NCBI RefSeq assembly: GCF_013249015.1
Contig: NZ_JABRPL010000002.1
Location: forward strand, 62,001 to 126,000
Origin: Rathayibacter agropyri
GTDB taxonomy: Bacteria; Actinomycetota; Actinomycetes; Actinomycetales; Microbacteriaceae
DNA length: 64,000 nucleotides
Direction: 5' to 3'
The notes below the pieces were generated by a model. It did no database searches and was not told the DNA's origin. It saw only the letters and a list, made by a program, of their open reading frames with translations. How positions within the stretch are numbered: position 1 is the stretch's first letter; each line of letters opens with the position of its first letter. A program made the position numbers and the translations under genes. Shown one piece after another: positions 63,278-64,000 of the stretch.

Positions 63278-64000
63278 CGCACCTCGTATCCTTCGAAGAT
63301 CTGTCGATCTAACAGCGACGTAAAGCCATAGTCAGTCCGATGGCCGTCTTCCGGAGCAAACTCCCAGAAAATCTCGCGAAGCTTGTCTTCGGGGTACTCA
63401 GCCTGTTCGCGTTCTAGCTGTTCCTGTCCTTGCTCCCAAATATAGCGAAGAGGCCTGTCCTTGAGGTTTCCCAATGGCGCAGCACTGTACAGCCTGCTCA
63501 TCGTGACATCACCGGTTGCCGAGATGGCGATGCTAGTGTCCCTGACTCGATAGGGATACATTACGACATCATCGTAGGACGGCGTCTTCTCTTTCACAAG
63601 ATATGGAGCGTTGAGACGCAGATCGAATTCTACTGGTGAGACATCCTCCTGAAACTCGCGCACCTTACGATGCAGAGCCATGGTCTGCCCCTCGGTGAGG
63701 AGAAGCCGATTTCGTCCGCCTCGACCGTGTGCGCGCACTAAAATCAGGTCTTGCCGACGGAATCCTTCGTGCCGGAGGTACTCCGTGAGGTCAAGCAGAT
63801 TGTCGTAGTTCGTGGTCATAGCCGTTGTCAGGATCTTAAAGCTATCGACCCGCTTAGCTAGATAGGCGGCGTTCGTCATCACCTGTTCAAACACGTCCAG
63901 AAGCCGAACCTTTAAGAACGTCTCACGTGTACCATCCACACTTACCCGTACCGAATTTATGCCTTGCTCAACGATCTGATCGAGCTGTTCGGGTGTGAGA
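63274..64000 (-). CDS. tunB: radical SAM enzyme (C-terminal part; gene continues past right edge)
   Basis: The last 242 codons of a radical SAM protein. The barrel segment LTPEQLDQIVEQGINSVRVSVDG is typical of the family just after the cluster-binding loop. It is followed by FKILTTAMTTNYDNLLDLTEYL and ending with a Twitch/SPASM-like tail (ISATGDVTMSRLYSAAPLGNLKDRPLRYIWEQG). The tail has no cysteines, so no auxiliary iron-sulphur cluster. TunB is the radical SAM enzyme that joins uridine-5'-aldehyde to the exo-glycal to form the 11-carbon core. The CxxxCxxC motif lies outside the window. Coupled to the ACP gene by overlap. Confidence 0.82.
   Translation of the reverse strand, partial: LTPEQLDQIVEQGINSVRVSVDGTRETFLKVRLLDVFEQVMTNAAYLAKRVDSFKILTTAMTTNYDNLLDLTEYLRHEGFRRQDLILVRAHGRGGRNRLLLTEGQTMALHRKVREFQEDVSPVEFDLRLNAPYLVKEKTPSYDDVVMYPYRVRDTSIAISATGDVTMSRLYSAAPLGNLKDRPLRYIWEQGQEQLEREQAEYPEDKLREIFWEFAPEDGHRTDYGFTSLLDRQIFEGYEVR

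Noticed and set aside
53219-64000. Peptide natural product (RiPP) system, suggested by the radical SAM gene, PqqD-like domain and ABC exporter
   Set aside because: No precursor peptide is visible, and the other genes match the tunicaminyluracil pathway one by one. The PqqD-like segment is kept as a separate observation.

Overview
The window is high-GC actinobacterial DNA. Gene content (AdnA/AdnB-type helicase-nucleases, a DUF3107 protein, mycothiol-era redox enzymes, DtxR-type iron control, many ATGA/GTGA-coupled genes) fits the family Microbacteriaceae. The last 11 to 12 kb is visibly AT-richer and carries a tunicamycin/corynetoxin-type (tunicaminyluracil) gene cluster. Among Microbacteriaceae such clusters are known from Rathayibacter, so Rathayibacter is my best guess for the genus (inference).

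Layout. 1-7.6 kb: recombination helicase-nuclease pair, DUF3107, a ferritin-like protein and a DEAD-box RNA helicase. 7.6-17.8 kb: PHP phosphoesterase, membrane EEP phosphatase, Xaa-Pro aminopeptidase, GATase1 hydrolase, arginase-family enzyme, enoyl-CoA hydratase, RraB-like protein, flavin disulfide-type oxidoreductase, SDR. 17.9-19.4 kb: iron-regulated pair of siderophore-interacting proteins behind a DtxR/IdeR-like box. 19.4-27.2 kb: amidase, hexapeptide protein, a GH1 homologue that has lost both catalytic glutamates, a large Ig-like surface membrane protein, a transglutaminase-like protein and tRNA-Leu(UAA). 27.2-47.2 kb: housekeeping genes ndh, DUF501, ftsB-like, eno, apt, an NMT1-type ABC importer, hisS, mazG, an ABC exporter, mfd, pth, rplY and a Xi-class GST. 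47.2-52.4 kb: an unidentified truncated ORF, KDPG aldolase divergent from a DeoR regulator, gnd, and a hypothetical protein.

52.4-64 kb: one long leftward operon that runs off the right edge. In transcription order it holds radical SAM (tunB), ACP (tunK), a frameshifted histidine phosphatase (tunG), nucleotide pyrophosphatase (tunH), crotonase, ketosynthase, PAP2 phosphatase (tunL), glycosyltransferase (tunD), PIG-L deacetylase (tunE), ABC exporter (tunI, tunJ), 4-epimerase (tunF) and a frameshifted Sfp-type phosphopantetheinyl transferase. The set matches ten of the Streptomyces Tun proteins by function. The extra ketosynthase and crotonase could build the 2,3-unsaturated or 3-hydroxy acyl tails that distinguish corynetoxins. 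tunA and tunC are not in the window and would be expected beyond the right edge. Two members (tunG-like and PPTase) are broken in this sequence, so the cluster is either decaying or leans on host enzymes.

The intergenic DNA also carries a two-copy 60-bp palindromic repeat, several 14-15 bp tandem repeats and several well-formed terminators or operators.
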